Below are positions 27,640 through 35,959 of a stretch of DNA of 64,000 nt, piece by piece. The stretch is from positions 434,001 through 498,000 of the forward strand of contig NZ_JANZKZ010000001.1 of the NCBI RefSeq assembly GCF_025770725.1. The letters are read 5' to 3'. This DNA comes from Sulfurospirillum oryzae (GTDB lineage: Bacteria; Campylobacterota; Campylobacteria; Campylobacterales; Sulfurospirillaceae). The position numbers and the translations under genes are program-made. The notes beneath the pieces were generated by a model. The model was not told where the DNA came from. It was given only the letters and a program-made list of their open reading frames with translations, and made no database searches. The first letter of the stretch is position 1, and the number at the start of each line of letters is the position of its first letter.

Positions 27640-28740
27640 TTATTTTTCAGCCAATATTTGCATCTTATCGCCAACCAATTCTAAATAAAGCTCTTTATCG
27701 CCTTTAGAGCTAAATGAAGGGCTTTTGTAAGTTTGAAGAAACGCCACTTTAAAGAGTTTGCGATCGTCAATGGTTGGGTAAGGCACAACACTCATATTTT
27801 CAAAGAGAATCATTTTGTTCTCTTTGCGTGAGAAAATCTGTTTTTTCATATTTGAAAATTGTAGTTTTCCCGATCCATCAGACTTTTTAAAATCATTCGA
27901 ATAAAAATTCAAGTAAGCATTAATATCATTAACTTTCCAAGCACGTTGCCATTTATAAACTTCGCTTAAAATCATTGCAATCTGTTCACGTGTCATTTTA
28001 GGAACTTTTGACTCACCAATAATCACAACGGCACTTTGCGCATTAATTTCGGTATCAAGGGTTAAAATGGCACTGTTTTCCATAACCACACAACCCTTAC
28101 TTAAATCATCCCTATCTTTACCGTCTATTGGCATACCGTGAATCCAAATGCCATCGCCACTTTTATTTCTCAAGACATCAAAAAGATTTGGATAAGAGAG
28201 CGAGAATGCAAGTGGTCCGTAAAATTGGTTGGTTGGCTTAAAGCGTTTAGTGATTTCATACACACCCACAGGCGTTTTAAGATCACCTCGTTTAACTTTA
28301 TCACCATTTTTACCCATAATAACATCATCGTGTCCACGAACCAGTTTTAAGCCATCTTCTTCGATATGATAAACTTCACAATGTTTTTTCTCTTTTTCAC
28401 AGACAATGAGCGACTCAACATCTTCATAATAGCCGTAACCAAGATCCATATTTTTAAGGTGTTTCAACCAAAAATCGCGAGATACCGCATCTTTTTCGCT
28501 TGGTGTTTTAGGTTTTACAAAAAGTCTTTGTCCCAATTTAACCGTAGGCTCTTTAATGACCTCTTTCTCTTTTTTAGCCTCTTTTACAGGTACTTCTTTA
28601 ATCTCTTTAGACTCAAACTCTTTTTTAAGAAAATCCTCGACGGCGTTAATGCCTTTTGTTTTGTAAATTTTATAAATATCTTCAGCCGTTGCCGCATATA
28701 AGGCAAGAGCAAACAGAGATAAAAAGACAAGATAACGCAT
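27640..28740 (-). CDS. YkuD-type cell-wall peptidase (Csd6/Pgp2-like)
   Basis: A 366-residue periplasmic protein with signal peptide MRYLVFLSLFALALYAATA. A charged linker (about 45-70) precedes a YkuD domain with the catalytic pair His201 and Cys217 in IHGMPIDGKDRDDLSKGC. The C-terminal 110 residues (from about 255) match an NTF2-like domain (WQRAWKVNDINAYLNFYSNDF). This YkuD plus NTF2 layout is that of Csd6 of Helicobacter pylori and Pgp2 of Campylobacter jejuni, L,D-carboxypeptidases that trim peptidoglycan peptides and set helical cell shape. The neighbouring alr is shared with Campylobacter. Activity is inferred. Confidence 0.85.
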   Translation of the reverse strand: MRYLVFLSLFALALYAATAEDIYKIYKTKGINAVEDFLKKEFESKEIKEVPVKEAKKEKEVIKEPTVKLGQRLFVKPKTPSEKDAVSRDFWLKHLKNMDLGYGYYEDVESLIVCEKEKKHCEVYHIEEDGLKLVRGHDDVIMGKNGDKVKRGDLKTPVGVYEITKRFKPTNQFYGPLAFSLSYPNLFDVLRNKSGDGIWIHGMPIDGKDRDDLSKGCVVMENSAILTLDTEINAQSAVVIIGESKVPKMTREQIAMILSEVYKWQRAWKVNDINAYLNFYSNDFKKSDGSGKLQFSNMKKQIFSRKENKMILFENMSVVPYPTIDDRKLFKVAFLQTYKSPSFSSKGDKELYLELVGDKMQILAEK

Positions 28741-28933
28741 ACATCCCCTCTTAAGTAGACTTCAACCACTCTATTGAGTCTTCAGTCTAATGCAATTTTT
28801 GGAGGCTATTTTATAAAAAAATCACTTAAGACCTCCTCTTTTTCTCAAACAAAAATTGATTTTCTTTTTTTACGTATCTTTTAAAATTCTTTGGCTATCA
28901 TCAAGGTATTTAACTTCAACAAAAGATGCGCAC

Positions 28934-29296
28934 ATGTCCTTAGAACTCATTTTGGCTTCTTCTATCGTCGCTCTACTGGTCATCCTTCTACCCACACTTT
29001 TTTTACTCAGTAAAAAACTAGGACCTTCTAGTGTTGGGAATAAAGCAAAAAATAGCGTTTACGAAAGTGGTATTAGCTCTCCCATTGGAAGTAGCGAGAG
29101 TCGCTTTAGTGCTAAATTTTATCTGGTTGCTGTCTTATTTGTTCTCTTTGATGTCGAGATTGTTTTTATGTTTCCATGGGCAGTCAATGTACGAGAACTC
29201 AGTCTTTTGGGGCTATTTGAGATGTTTACATTTATTGGACTGCTTCTTTTTGGACTTATTTACATTTACCGTATCAAGGCACTCTCATGGCAGTAG
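28934..29296 (+). CDS. nuoA: NADH-quinone oxidoreductase subunit A
   Basis: Three-helix membrane subunit of complex I, 120 residues. The start at 28934 matches the family's N-terminus; the frame is open to 28856 but the added residues are not family-like. The VYESGISSPIGSS segment near 40-52 and the FVLFDVEIVFMFPWA helix near 70-84 are diagnostic. It opens the nuoABCDEF half-cluster and overlaps nuoB by 10 bases. The 193-base gap upstream (28741-28933) separates it from the YkuD gene and shows no clear promoter. Confidence 0.93.
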   Translation: MSLELILASSIVALLVILLPTLFLLSKKLGPSSVGNKAKNSVYESGISSPIGSSESRFSAKFYLVAVLFVLFDVEIVFMFPWAVNVRELSLLGLFEMFTFIGLLLFGLIYIYRIKALSWQ

Positions 29297-29805
29297 GCGC
29301 AGAAGCAATTTTTGGCGAAAGCCTCATCACGACAACACTAGACAGTGCCATTTCGTGGGCAAGAGAGTCTTCCATGTGGCCTTACATCTTTGGAACAGCG
29401 TGTTGTGCGATAGAGTTTATGAGTGTCGCAAGTAGCAAATACGACATCTCTCGTTTTGGTGCTGAAGTCGTGCGTTTCTCTCCACGCCAAGCCGATCTTC
29501 TTATTATTGCAGGAACGATTAGCTACAAACAAGCACCGATTTTAAAAAAGATTTACGATCAGATGAATGAACCTAAATGGGTTATTAGTGCAGGAGCCTG
29601 TGCGTGCAGTGGCGGCTTTTATGACAACTACACCACGCTTCAAGGTGTTGATAGTATCATTCCTGTCGATGTCTATGTCGCAGGCTGTCCTCCTCGTCCC
29701 GAGGCTTTTTTAGATGCCCTTTTGGAGATTCAAAAAATTCAAGCAACACAGAGTCTTTTAGAAGACCGTGCGAAAAGAGTTTTCAAAGGAGTGTTGGATG
29801 CCTAA
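29287..29805 (+). CDS. nuoB: NADH-quinone oxidoreductase subunit B
   Basis: Subunit that holds cluster N2, the last electron carrier before quinone. The length is 172 residues. The ligands are in CCAIEFM (about 39-45), the downstream CACSGG (about 104-109), and GCPPRPEA (about 134-141). It overlaps nuoA by 10 bases and nuoCD by 8, so the complex I genes are tightly coupled. Confidence 0.95.
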   Translation: MAVGAEAIFGESLITTTLDSAISWARESSMWPYIFGTACCAIEFMSVASSKYDISRFGAEVVRFSPRQADLLIIAGTISYKQAPILKKIYDQMNEPKWVISAGACACSGGFYDNYTTLQGVDSIIPVDVYVAGCPPRPEAFLDALLEIQKIQATQSLLEDRAKRVFKGVLDA

Positions 29806-31465
29806 AGCATTTAAAAAACTTCTTGAAAAACACTACACGATAGACGCTTATGGTGCTTACATTCTCTCAAAAGAGCTTATTTTACAAGCGTTACAGATAC
29901 TTCAAGAAGAAGACAATTATCCTTTTTTGGTCGACATAACCGCCATCGATTATTTACATGTAAAGAATCAGCCTGAGCGTTTTGCCATTGTTTATCTTCT
30001 GCGTGATGAGAATTTTAAGAACCTTATCACCCTTAAAACCTACATCGACAGTTCACTTGCAACTCAGAGCATCACGTCACTTTTTAAAAGTGCCAACTGG
30101 GCAGAGCGAGAAATTTGGGATCAGTATGGCATTCATTTTAAAAGCCACCCTAACCTCAAACGCATCCTTAACCACAAAGAGTTTAAGGGGCATCCATTGC
30201 GTAAAGATTATCCTATTACACAAGGTCAACTGTGTCATAAGAGCGATGATCTAATGGATGAAATGACACCTCGTCTTAAAACCAAAGGTTACACTTCACA
30301 AGAAGAGCTGATGTTTTTAAATTTAGGCCCTGCGCATCCCGCAAGCCATGGAACCATTCGCACCTTTGTAGCACTCGATGGTGAAAACATCACCTGTGCA
30401 GTAAGTGAGATCGGCTACTTGCATCGAGGCTTTGAGAAGTCATGCGAAAATCATACCTACAACCAAATTATTCCCTATACCGATAGGCTTAATTACTGCT
30501 CCGCGATTTTGAACAACATCGCTTATGCACACGCGGTTGAGGGTATTTTGGGCGTTGATTTGCCAGAGCGTGCCAAGTTTATTCGCGTTATCATTGGTGA
30601 GCTTTCACGCATCATCGACCATCTGGTCTGTTTGGCGGCTATTTTAGTCGATATGGGAGCGCTTACCAACTACTGGTATCTTTACAATCCCCGTGAAAAA
30701 GTGTACGACCTTCTCTCAAAACTGACAGGAGCGCGCCTTACCAACTCTTATATGCGCATTGGCGGTATGAGTCACGACTTGTACGATGGTTTTGAGCATG
30801 ACTTAAATGCCTGCCTTAAAGAGATTGAACAAGGGGTGGGTGAAACACTTAAACTCATTGAACACAACCGTATTTTTCATGATCGCACTCAAAATGTAGG
30901 CATTATCACCAAAGAAGATGCGATCAATCGTGGTCTTACAGGTCCAAACCTTCGGGCGTGCGGTGTTCCTTACGACCTTCGCGTGAGTGCGCCTTATTAT
31001 CACTATGAGACATTTGATTTTGACATTGCTTTAGGCAGTGTAGGAGATGTTTATGACCGAATGATGGTACGTTTTGAAGAGATCAAACAGAGTACTCGCA
31101 TTATCCATCAAGCGATGCAAAGATTGCCAGAGGGTGCTATTTGCGTGCAAGATCATGCCATCTCTTTACCGCCTAAAAAAGAGGTTTACACCAACATTGA
31201 AGGGTTGATGAATCAATTTAAGCTCATTTATGAAGGCGTTAAAGTTCCACCAATGGAGTATTACCGAGCGATTGAAGGTGCTAATGGAGAGCTTGGCTTT
31301 TTCATCATCAGCGATGGCAGTGGAACACCTTATAAAGTCAAGGTCAGACCGCCATGTTTTTACGCGATGGCTGCGTATCCTCGCATCATTGAAGGGTCTA
31401 TGATCGCAGATGCCGTTTTAACACTAGGAAGTCTTAATATCATCGCAGGAGAGTTGGATCGATGA
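29798..31465 (+). CDS. nuoCD: NADH-quinone oxidoreductase fused subunits C/D
   Basis: A 555-residue fusion. The NuoC part (about 1-150) has REIWDQYGIHFKSHPNLKRIL; the NuoD part starts near MFLNLGPAHPASHGT (about 172) and holds the quinone-site residues. The start ATG at 29798 lies in the nuoB end. In well-studied Campylobacterota nuoC and nuoD are separate genes, so the fusion is unusual for the group, though E. coli also has it. The copy of TTTACATGTAAA at 29953-29964 is read as Leu-His-Val-Lys. Confidence 0.93.
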   Translation: MPKAFKKLLEKHYTIDAYGAYILSKELILQALQILQEEDNYPFLVDITAIDYLHVKNQPERFAIVYLLRDENFKNLITLKTYIDSSLATQSITSLFKSANWAEREIWDQYGIHFKSHPNLKRILNHKEFKGHPLRKDYPITQGQLCHKSDDLMDEMTPRLKTKGYTSQEELMFLNLGPAHPASHGTIRTFVALDGENITCAVSEIGYLHRGFEKSCENHTYNQIIPYTDRLNYCSAILNNIAYAHAVEGILGVDLPERAKFIRVIIGELSRIIDHLVCLAAILVDMGALTNYWYLYNPREKVYDLLSKLTGARLTNSYMRIGGMSHDLYDGFEHDLNACLKEIEQGVGETLKLIEHNRIFHDRTQNVGIITKEDAINRGLTGPNLRACGVPYDLRVSAPYYHYETFDFDIALGSVGDVYDRMMVRFEEIKQSTRIIHQAMQRLPEGAICVQDHAISLPPKKEVYTNIEGLMNQFKLIYEGVKVPPMEYYRAIEGANGELGFFIISDGSGTPYKVKVRPPCFYAMAAYPRIIEGSMIADAVLTLGSLNIIAGELDR

Positions 31466-31947
31466 GCACTTTTTCGTTCAATCACATCAATGAGGAAAAA
31501 TTCACGGCTCTTTTAGAGCGTTATCCCGATAAAAGCTCATTAATGCTCCCCTCCTTATGGATGGTGCAGTATCAAGAGGGGTGGATAAGCTTAGATGCCA
31601 TGCAATACCTTGCCAAAAAGTTGGAATGCTCCGCGATGGATGTTTATTCCGTTGCCTCTTTTTACACAATGTTTCTTCTCCAACCCATCGGAACGTACCA
31701 TTTGCAACTGTGCAAAACCCTCTCATGTATGCTCGCGGGCTCTAAAACCATGCAAGAACATTTGCAAGAACGTCTTGGCATACGAGCAGGTGAAACGAGT
31801 AAAGATGGTAAATTTACCCTCTCTTTAGTCGAGTGTTTAGGCTCTTGCGGTACAAGTCCTTGTATGCGCCTTAATGATGACTACATCGAAAACTTGACAG
31901 TTGAAAAGCTCGATGCCCTTTTGGAGGAGCTTTCACATGATCGTTAA
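31462..31947 (+). CDS. nuoE: NADH-quinone oxidoreductase subunit E
   Basis: Thioredoxin-like [2Fe-2S] subunit (161 residues) that binds cluster N1a. The cysteines are in CKTLSC (about 88-93) and CLGSCGTSPC (about 127-136). The gene overlaps the nuoCD stop (ATGA) and the nuoF start. Most described Campylobacterota complexes lack NuoE and NuoF, which form the NADH-input module, so its presence implies direct use of NADH. Confidence 0.92.
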   Translation: MSTFSFNHINEEKFTALLERYPDKSSLMLPSLWMVQYQEGWISLDAMQYLAKKLECSAMDVYSVASFYTMFLLQPIGTYHLQLCKTLSCMLAGSKTMQEHLQERLGIRAGETSKDGKFTLSLVECLGSCGTSPCMRLNDDYIENLTVEKLDALLEELSHDR

Positions 31948-33181
31948 ACTTGTCAGTAAAAATTTTGACATCCCCGAAGCCTACACACTTCCAATTGCTA
32001 GAGAACATGGCAGATACGCCTCTTTAGAGAAACTTTTTAAAATGAGCCCCGATGAAGTCACCACCGAAGTCGAAAAAAGCGGACTTCGTGGCAAAGGCGG
32101 AGGAGGTGCACATACGGGTGAGAAATGGCGACTGATCTCTCCCAAAAACACCAAACCCGTTTACTTGGTCATCAATGCCGATGAGGGTGAACCGGGAACG
32201 TTTAAAGACCGCCAGATTTTAGAGTTTGACCCACATCTTCTCATTGAGGGCATTATCTGCTCAAGTTACGCCATTGGCGCGCATCATGCATACATTTACA
32301 TTCGTGGTGAGTACGTCTTTTGGATGAATCGTTTGCAAAATGCCATCGATGAAGCATACGCTGCTGGCATTTTGGGTGAGAGCATTCTAGGGCATAAGTA
32401 TGCTTTACATGTAACGATTCACAAGGGGGCTGGTGCGTACATCTGTGGCGAGAAAACCGCTCTTTTAGAATCGCTAGAAGGCAAGCGCGGACATCCACGC
32501 CTTAAACCCAAAGGCAAAGAGCCTGAGTGGTTTTTTGGCAATCCAACGGTGGTGAACAATGTCGAAACCATCGCAAGTGTTCCCTACATCATCAACGAGG
32601 GCTATGGCGCGTACCAAATGTACGGCACGAAAGAATCCCCTGGCACGATGCTCTTTGGCATCAGCGGTCACGTAGAGCGTCCAGGTGTGTATGAACTCCC
32701 TTTTGGAACGTCCATGAAAGAGGTCATTTACGATCTGTGCGGTGGCATTAAAAATGGTAAAAAACTCAAAGCGGTCATCCCCGGTGGTTCATCGGTGCAA
32801 ATCCTTCGAGCCGATGAGATCGAAGATATAACGCTTGATTACGAAAGCCTCAAAGCACATGGCTCATCCTTGGGAACAGGCGGCATGATCGTCATGGACG
32901 AAGATGTGAGCATCCCCGAAGTGATGAAAAGCCTCTTTGAGTTTTACCACCACGAATCCTGCGGGCAATGCACACCCTGTCGTGAAGGCACAGGCTGGGT
33001 CGATCGCATCTTAGCCAAAATCTTGGCAGGCAAAGGGACTAAAGAGGACTACCAAACCATCCTTGACGCATGTGATATGCTCAATGGTAAAACCATCTGC
33101 GTTTTTGCCCCCTCTGTTGCTTTTATAGCTCAGAGTTATTTGAAGAAATTTAAAGATGAGTTTGAAGTTCTCATTAAATAA
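31937..33181 (+). CDS. nuoF: NADH-quinone oxidoreductase subunit F (NADH/FMN-binding)
   Basis: A 414-residue subunit that oxidises NADH through FMN and cluster N3. LRGKGGGGAHTGEKW near 55-70 is the NADH-binding glycine-rich loop, NADEGEPGTFKDR near 85-97 the FMN region, GAGAYICGEETAL-like GAGAYICGEKTAL near 165-177, and ESCGQCTPCREG near 340-351 the [4Fe-4S] site. The start at 31937 lies in the nuoE end (11-base overlap) and matches the family N-terminus. It is the last gene of the plus-strand half of the complex. One palindrome copy at 32405 is read as Leu-His-Val-Thr. Confidence 0.95.
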   Translation: MIVKLVSKNFDIPEAYTLPIAREHGRYASLEKLFKMSPDEVTTEVEKSGLRGKGGGGAHTGEKWRLISPKNTKPVYLVINADEGEPGTFKDRQILEFDPHLLIEGIICSSYAIGAHHAYIYIRGEYVFWMNRLQNAIDEAYAAGILGESILGHKYALHVTIHKGAGAYICGEKTALLESLEGKRGHPRLKPKGKEPEWFFGNPTVVNNVETIASVPYIINEGYGAYQMYGTKESPGTMLFGISGHVERPGVYELPFGTSMKEVIYDLCGGIKNGKKLKAVIPGGSSVQILRADEIEDITLDYESLKAHGSSLGTGGMIVMDEDVSIPEVMKSLFEFYHHESCGQCTPCREGTGWVDRILAKILAGKGTKEDYQTILDACDMLNGKTICVFAPSVAFIAQSYLKKFKDEFEVLIK

Positions 33182-33260
33182 TTTTACATGTAAAGAATTT
33201 TGCATCCTTTTTATCTTTTTTACGTCTTTATTTATATACAAGAGATAAAAAGGAGTTTTT

Positions 33261-33881
33261 ATGCTTTCTACCATCATTGCCATGAGCATTTTCTCATTTG
33301 TTATGTCCATTTCACCAGGACCTGTGAATCTTATCATTGTCTCTTCAGGTGCTAATTATGGCATCAAGAAAACAATGTCGTTTGTTTCAGGTGCAACAAT
33401 TGGATTTACATTGTTACTTATGTTTGTTGGTTTTGGATTTATTAAGATTATTCAAGCCTATCCTATTTTGTTTAACTATCTTAGTTTTGCAGGCTCTGCA
33501 TTTATTCTCTACATCGGCTACAAGATAGTTACTGCCCCTTCTTCAGAGATAGAAGTCAAAAACGATAATAATATTCCCAAATTTTATGAGGGTTTTTTAC
33601 TGCAATGGCTTAATCCTAAAGCGTGGATTGCTGCAGCTTCTGGTATCTCAATGTTTTCTTCAACCAATAATCATCTTTTCGCTTTTATCATTATCTATTT
33701 TTTAATTTGCTATGCTTGCTTAAGCGTATGGGCGGTTTTAGGGAATGTCGCTACAATGCTTTTGAAATTTAACAACGGATTGAGTTTCTTTAATAAGGGA
33801 ATGGGACTTGTACTCATTGCAACCGCTTGTTACTTAATATACTTACAATTCGCCGATATGAGAGGAATAATGTATGGATGA
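33261..33881 (+). CDS. LysE family exporter
   Basis: A 206-residue membrane protein with about six hydrophobic segments and the family's N-terminal SPGPVNLII motif (near residue 15-23), GATIGFTLLL and the LQWLNPKAWIAA motif near 113-124. LysE/RhtB proteins export amino acids or small metabolites; the substrate is unknown. It starts after an AAAAAGGAG site, and its last 8 bases overlap the sigma-factor gene behind it. It separates the two complex I half-clusters. Confidence 0.88.
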   Translation: MLSTIIAMSIFSFVMSISPGPVNLIIVSSGANYGIKKTMSFVSGATIGFTLLLMFVGFGFIKIIQAYPILFNYLSFAGSAFILYIGYKIVTAPSSEIEVKNDNNIPKFYEGFLLQWLNPKAWIAAASGISMFSSTNNHLFAFIIIYFLICYACLSVWAVLGNVATMLLKFNNGLSFFNKGMGLVLIATACYLIYLQFADMRGIMYG

Positions 33882-34428
33882 TATGGCAACAATTTGGCAG
33901 GAATACCACAATCAACTTTTACGATTTATCAGCTCAAAAGTGAGCGATAAAGAGGTTGCAAAAGATATTTTACATGAAGTTTTTATCAAGATTCATACCA
34001 AAATTCATACGTTAGAAGACCCAATGAAACTTAAAAGTTGGGTTTATCAAATTACACGAAATACCATTGTGGACTATTACCGTAGCCGCCAAATGCATCT
34101 TGATGTTCCCGAATGGCTTGAAGATGAATCACCATTAAAAAACAATGCTCAGGTGAAAGAAGAGTTATCACTCTGCCTTGGACTTCTCATTGCAAAGCTT
34201 CCTGAAAAATACCGCCAAGCTATAGAGCTTTCAGAGATGGAAGGTAAAACACAACAAGAACTTGCTCACATTGAAAACATTTCGCTTTCAGGCGCAAAAT
34301 CTCGTGTACAACGAGGGCGAAAAATGTTGCAAGAAATGCTTTTTCAGTGTTGTGAACTTGAGATTAGTCGTTACAATGAAGTGATTAGTTTTGAACTCAA
34401 AGATAAAAATTGCAAGCTTGAAAGGTAG
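33874..34428 (+). CDS. Sigma-70 family RNA polymerase sigma factor (SigZ-like)
   Basis: A 184-residue ECF-type sigma factor. Region 2 includes ILHEVFIKIHTKI and LKSWVYQITRNTIVDYYRSR (about 30-70); region 4 contains LPEKYRQAIELSEMEGKTQQELAHIENISLSGAKSRVQRGRKML (about 108-152). A cysteine-containing tail follows. The resemblance to SigZ is by length and the GAKSRVQRGRKML block. No anti-sigma gene is adjacent. It is translationally coupled to the LysE exporter, which it may control. Confidence 0.83.
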   Translation: MDDMATIWQEYHNQLLRFISSKVSDKEVAKDILHEVFIKIHTKIHTLEDPMKLKSWVYQITRNTIVDYYRSRQMHLDVPEWLEDESPLKNNAQVKEELSLCLGLLIAKLPEKYRQAIELSEMEGKTQQELAHIENISLSGAKSRVQRGRKMLQEMLFQCCELEISRYNEVISFELKDKNCKLER

Positions 34429-34429
34429 C

Positions 34430-34455
34430 AATAGCCTTTACATGTAAAGGCTATT
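34430..34455. terminator. 26-base perfect palindrome at the convergent ends of the nuo region
   Basis: Bases 34430-34442 are the exact reverse complement of 34443-34455, giving a perfect palindrome centred on TTTACATGTAAA (34437-34448). It holds the nuoN stop codon and lies just past the sigma-factor stop. As a hairpin it would serve both converging transcripts, with a T-rich right flank; it is also one copy of the iterated palindrome. Confidence 0.6.
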
Positions 34456-35959
34456 TAATAAACAACGACATATACGAAAGTCTTGCGGTATCGATTAAGA
34501 AATCAACTCCTGGGAAATAGGCGATAAAGGTATTGCCTATACCTCCCCAAATAACAGCAATCGCGATAATGCCAATCGTAATAGGTGTAATTCCTCTAAG
34601 GCTTGGCACATCATCCCATTCTGCATCACATGCAGGGTAAAAGTACATGAGCGCTATGAGTTTGAAGTAGTAATAGATCGAGATAAACGTCGCGATGATG
34701 CCACAGACTGCCAAGGAGGTGTAGCCCGCTTCAATTGCACCCGTGAAGATGTAAAATTTACCGACAAATCCAATGGTACTTGGAATGCCTGCTAAGGAGA
34801 GCATAAAGATACTGAGCATCGCCGCCATATACGGATGCACATGCGCAAAGCCTCTAAAGTCCTCGTAGGTAACCCGAATGTGTTCATCGGCGGCAATGTA
34901 AGAGATAAGCCCAAATGCACCCATGGAAGAGAGAAAATAAGCGATAAGATAGTAAATGATAGATGAAGAGGCACTTTCCCCAGCATAACCGATAGAGACA
35001 AAAGCGATGAGCAAATAGCCCGTATGTACGATGCTAGAAGCTGCCAACATTCGCTTTAGACTCTCTTGGATAACCGCTAAAAATGTTCCATAAAGAAGTG
35101 TCGCGATGATAACAACGATGAAAAGTGTGTCCCACATATCGCGGATGGGGTCAAGGTCAATGAGCATCAAGCGTAAAACAAATCCAAAAATCGCGACTTT
35201 AAACGTTGCCGCCATAAACGCTGTTACGGGCAAAGGCGAGCCATCATAAACGTCAATCGTCCAATTTTGAAAAGGAAATGCGGAGATTTTGAACAAAAAG
35301 GTGACTAAGACAAACATACCGCCAATGACAATGAGCGAAACATCTTTACCGATGAGCATATCAAGTGTTTTTCCAATATCGCCTAAGATAGTCGTGCCAA
35401 GCCCCGCGTAGATAAACGCTGTTCCTAAAAGGAAAAATGCGCCTGAAATAGAGCCAAGAACGAGGTATTGGTAACTCGCTTCCACGCGTTTGTCATGGAT
35501 TTTTTGAAAACCTATCATCACATAAAGAGCAAGTGAAGCGATCTCGAGTGCTATAAAAGCGGTGAGGAGTTCATTGGCGTGAACCAAAAGCATCATGCCA
35601 AAAACGGAGAAAAGGAAAAGAGAAAAGAACTCTTTTTTAAAGTGACGTTTTGTTTGAAAATAGTGCGTTCCAATCAGTGAAGTTACCAATGCGCCACTTA
35701 AAATGAGTGCGTCAAAATAAACAGAGTAGCTATCGACAATCAGCATTTTAGAAAAAATCTCTTTCATCGGGAAAGAGGTAAAAAGTTCGCCAAAATGGTA
35801 AAAATTGGAACTCAAGGCAGAGAGCAAAATGAGAAACGTAAGAAGCGAAAAACGCTCCATCGAAAGTCGTTCAAGAGGAGAGAGAAGCATGAGAAAAACG
35901 GCTCCACTCCCAACAATGATGAGTGGCAAAAGATAGCCTAGTTGTATCCACTGCATCAC
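34451..35959 (-). CDS. nuoN: NADH-quinone oxidoreductase subunit N
   Basis: Antiporter-like proton-pumping membrane subunit, 502 residues, with about 14 hydrophobic helices. The family core has an ELLTAFIALEIASLALYVMIGF block near 105-127 (the key Glu of helix 5), KISAFPFQNWTIDVYDGSP (about 222-240), with its TM7 lysine, and a central lysine near 286 in the ESLKRMLAASSI block. It is the last gene of the nuoGHIJKLMN operon and overlaps nuoM by 4 bases. The stop is in the 26-base palindrome. Confidence 0.94.
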   Translation of the reverse strand: MMQWIQLGYLLPLIIVGSGAVFLMLLSPLERLSMERFSLLTFLILLSALSSNFYHFGELFTSFPMKEIFSKMLIVDSYSVYFDALILSGALVTSLIGTHYFQTKRHFKKEFFSLFLFSVFGMMLLVHANELLTAFIALEIASLALYVMIGFQKIHDKRVEASYQYLVLGSISGAFFLLGTAFIYAGLGTTILGDIGKTLDMLIGKDVSLIVIGGMFVLVTFLFKISAFPFQNWTIDVYDGSPLPVTAFMAATFKVAIFGFVLRLMLIDLDPIRDMWDTLFIVVIIATLLYGTFLAVIQESLKRMLAASSIVHTGYLLIAFVSIGYAGESASSSIIYYLIAYFLSSMGAFGLISYIAADEHIRVTYEDFRGFAHVHPYMAAMLSIFMLSLAGIPSTIGFVGKFYIFTGAIEAGYTSLAVCGIIATFISIYYYFKLIALMYFYPACDAEWDDVPSLRGITPITIGIIAIAVIWGGIGNTFIAYFPGVDFLIDTARLSYMSLFIK

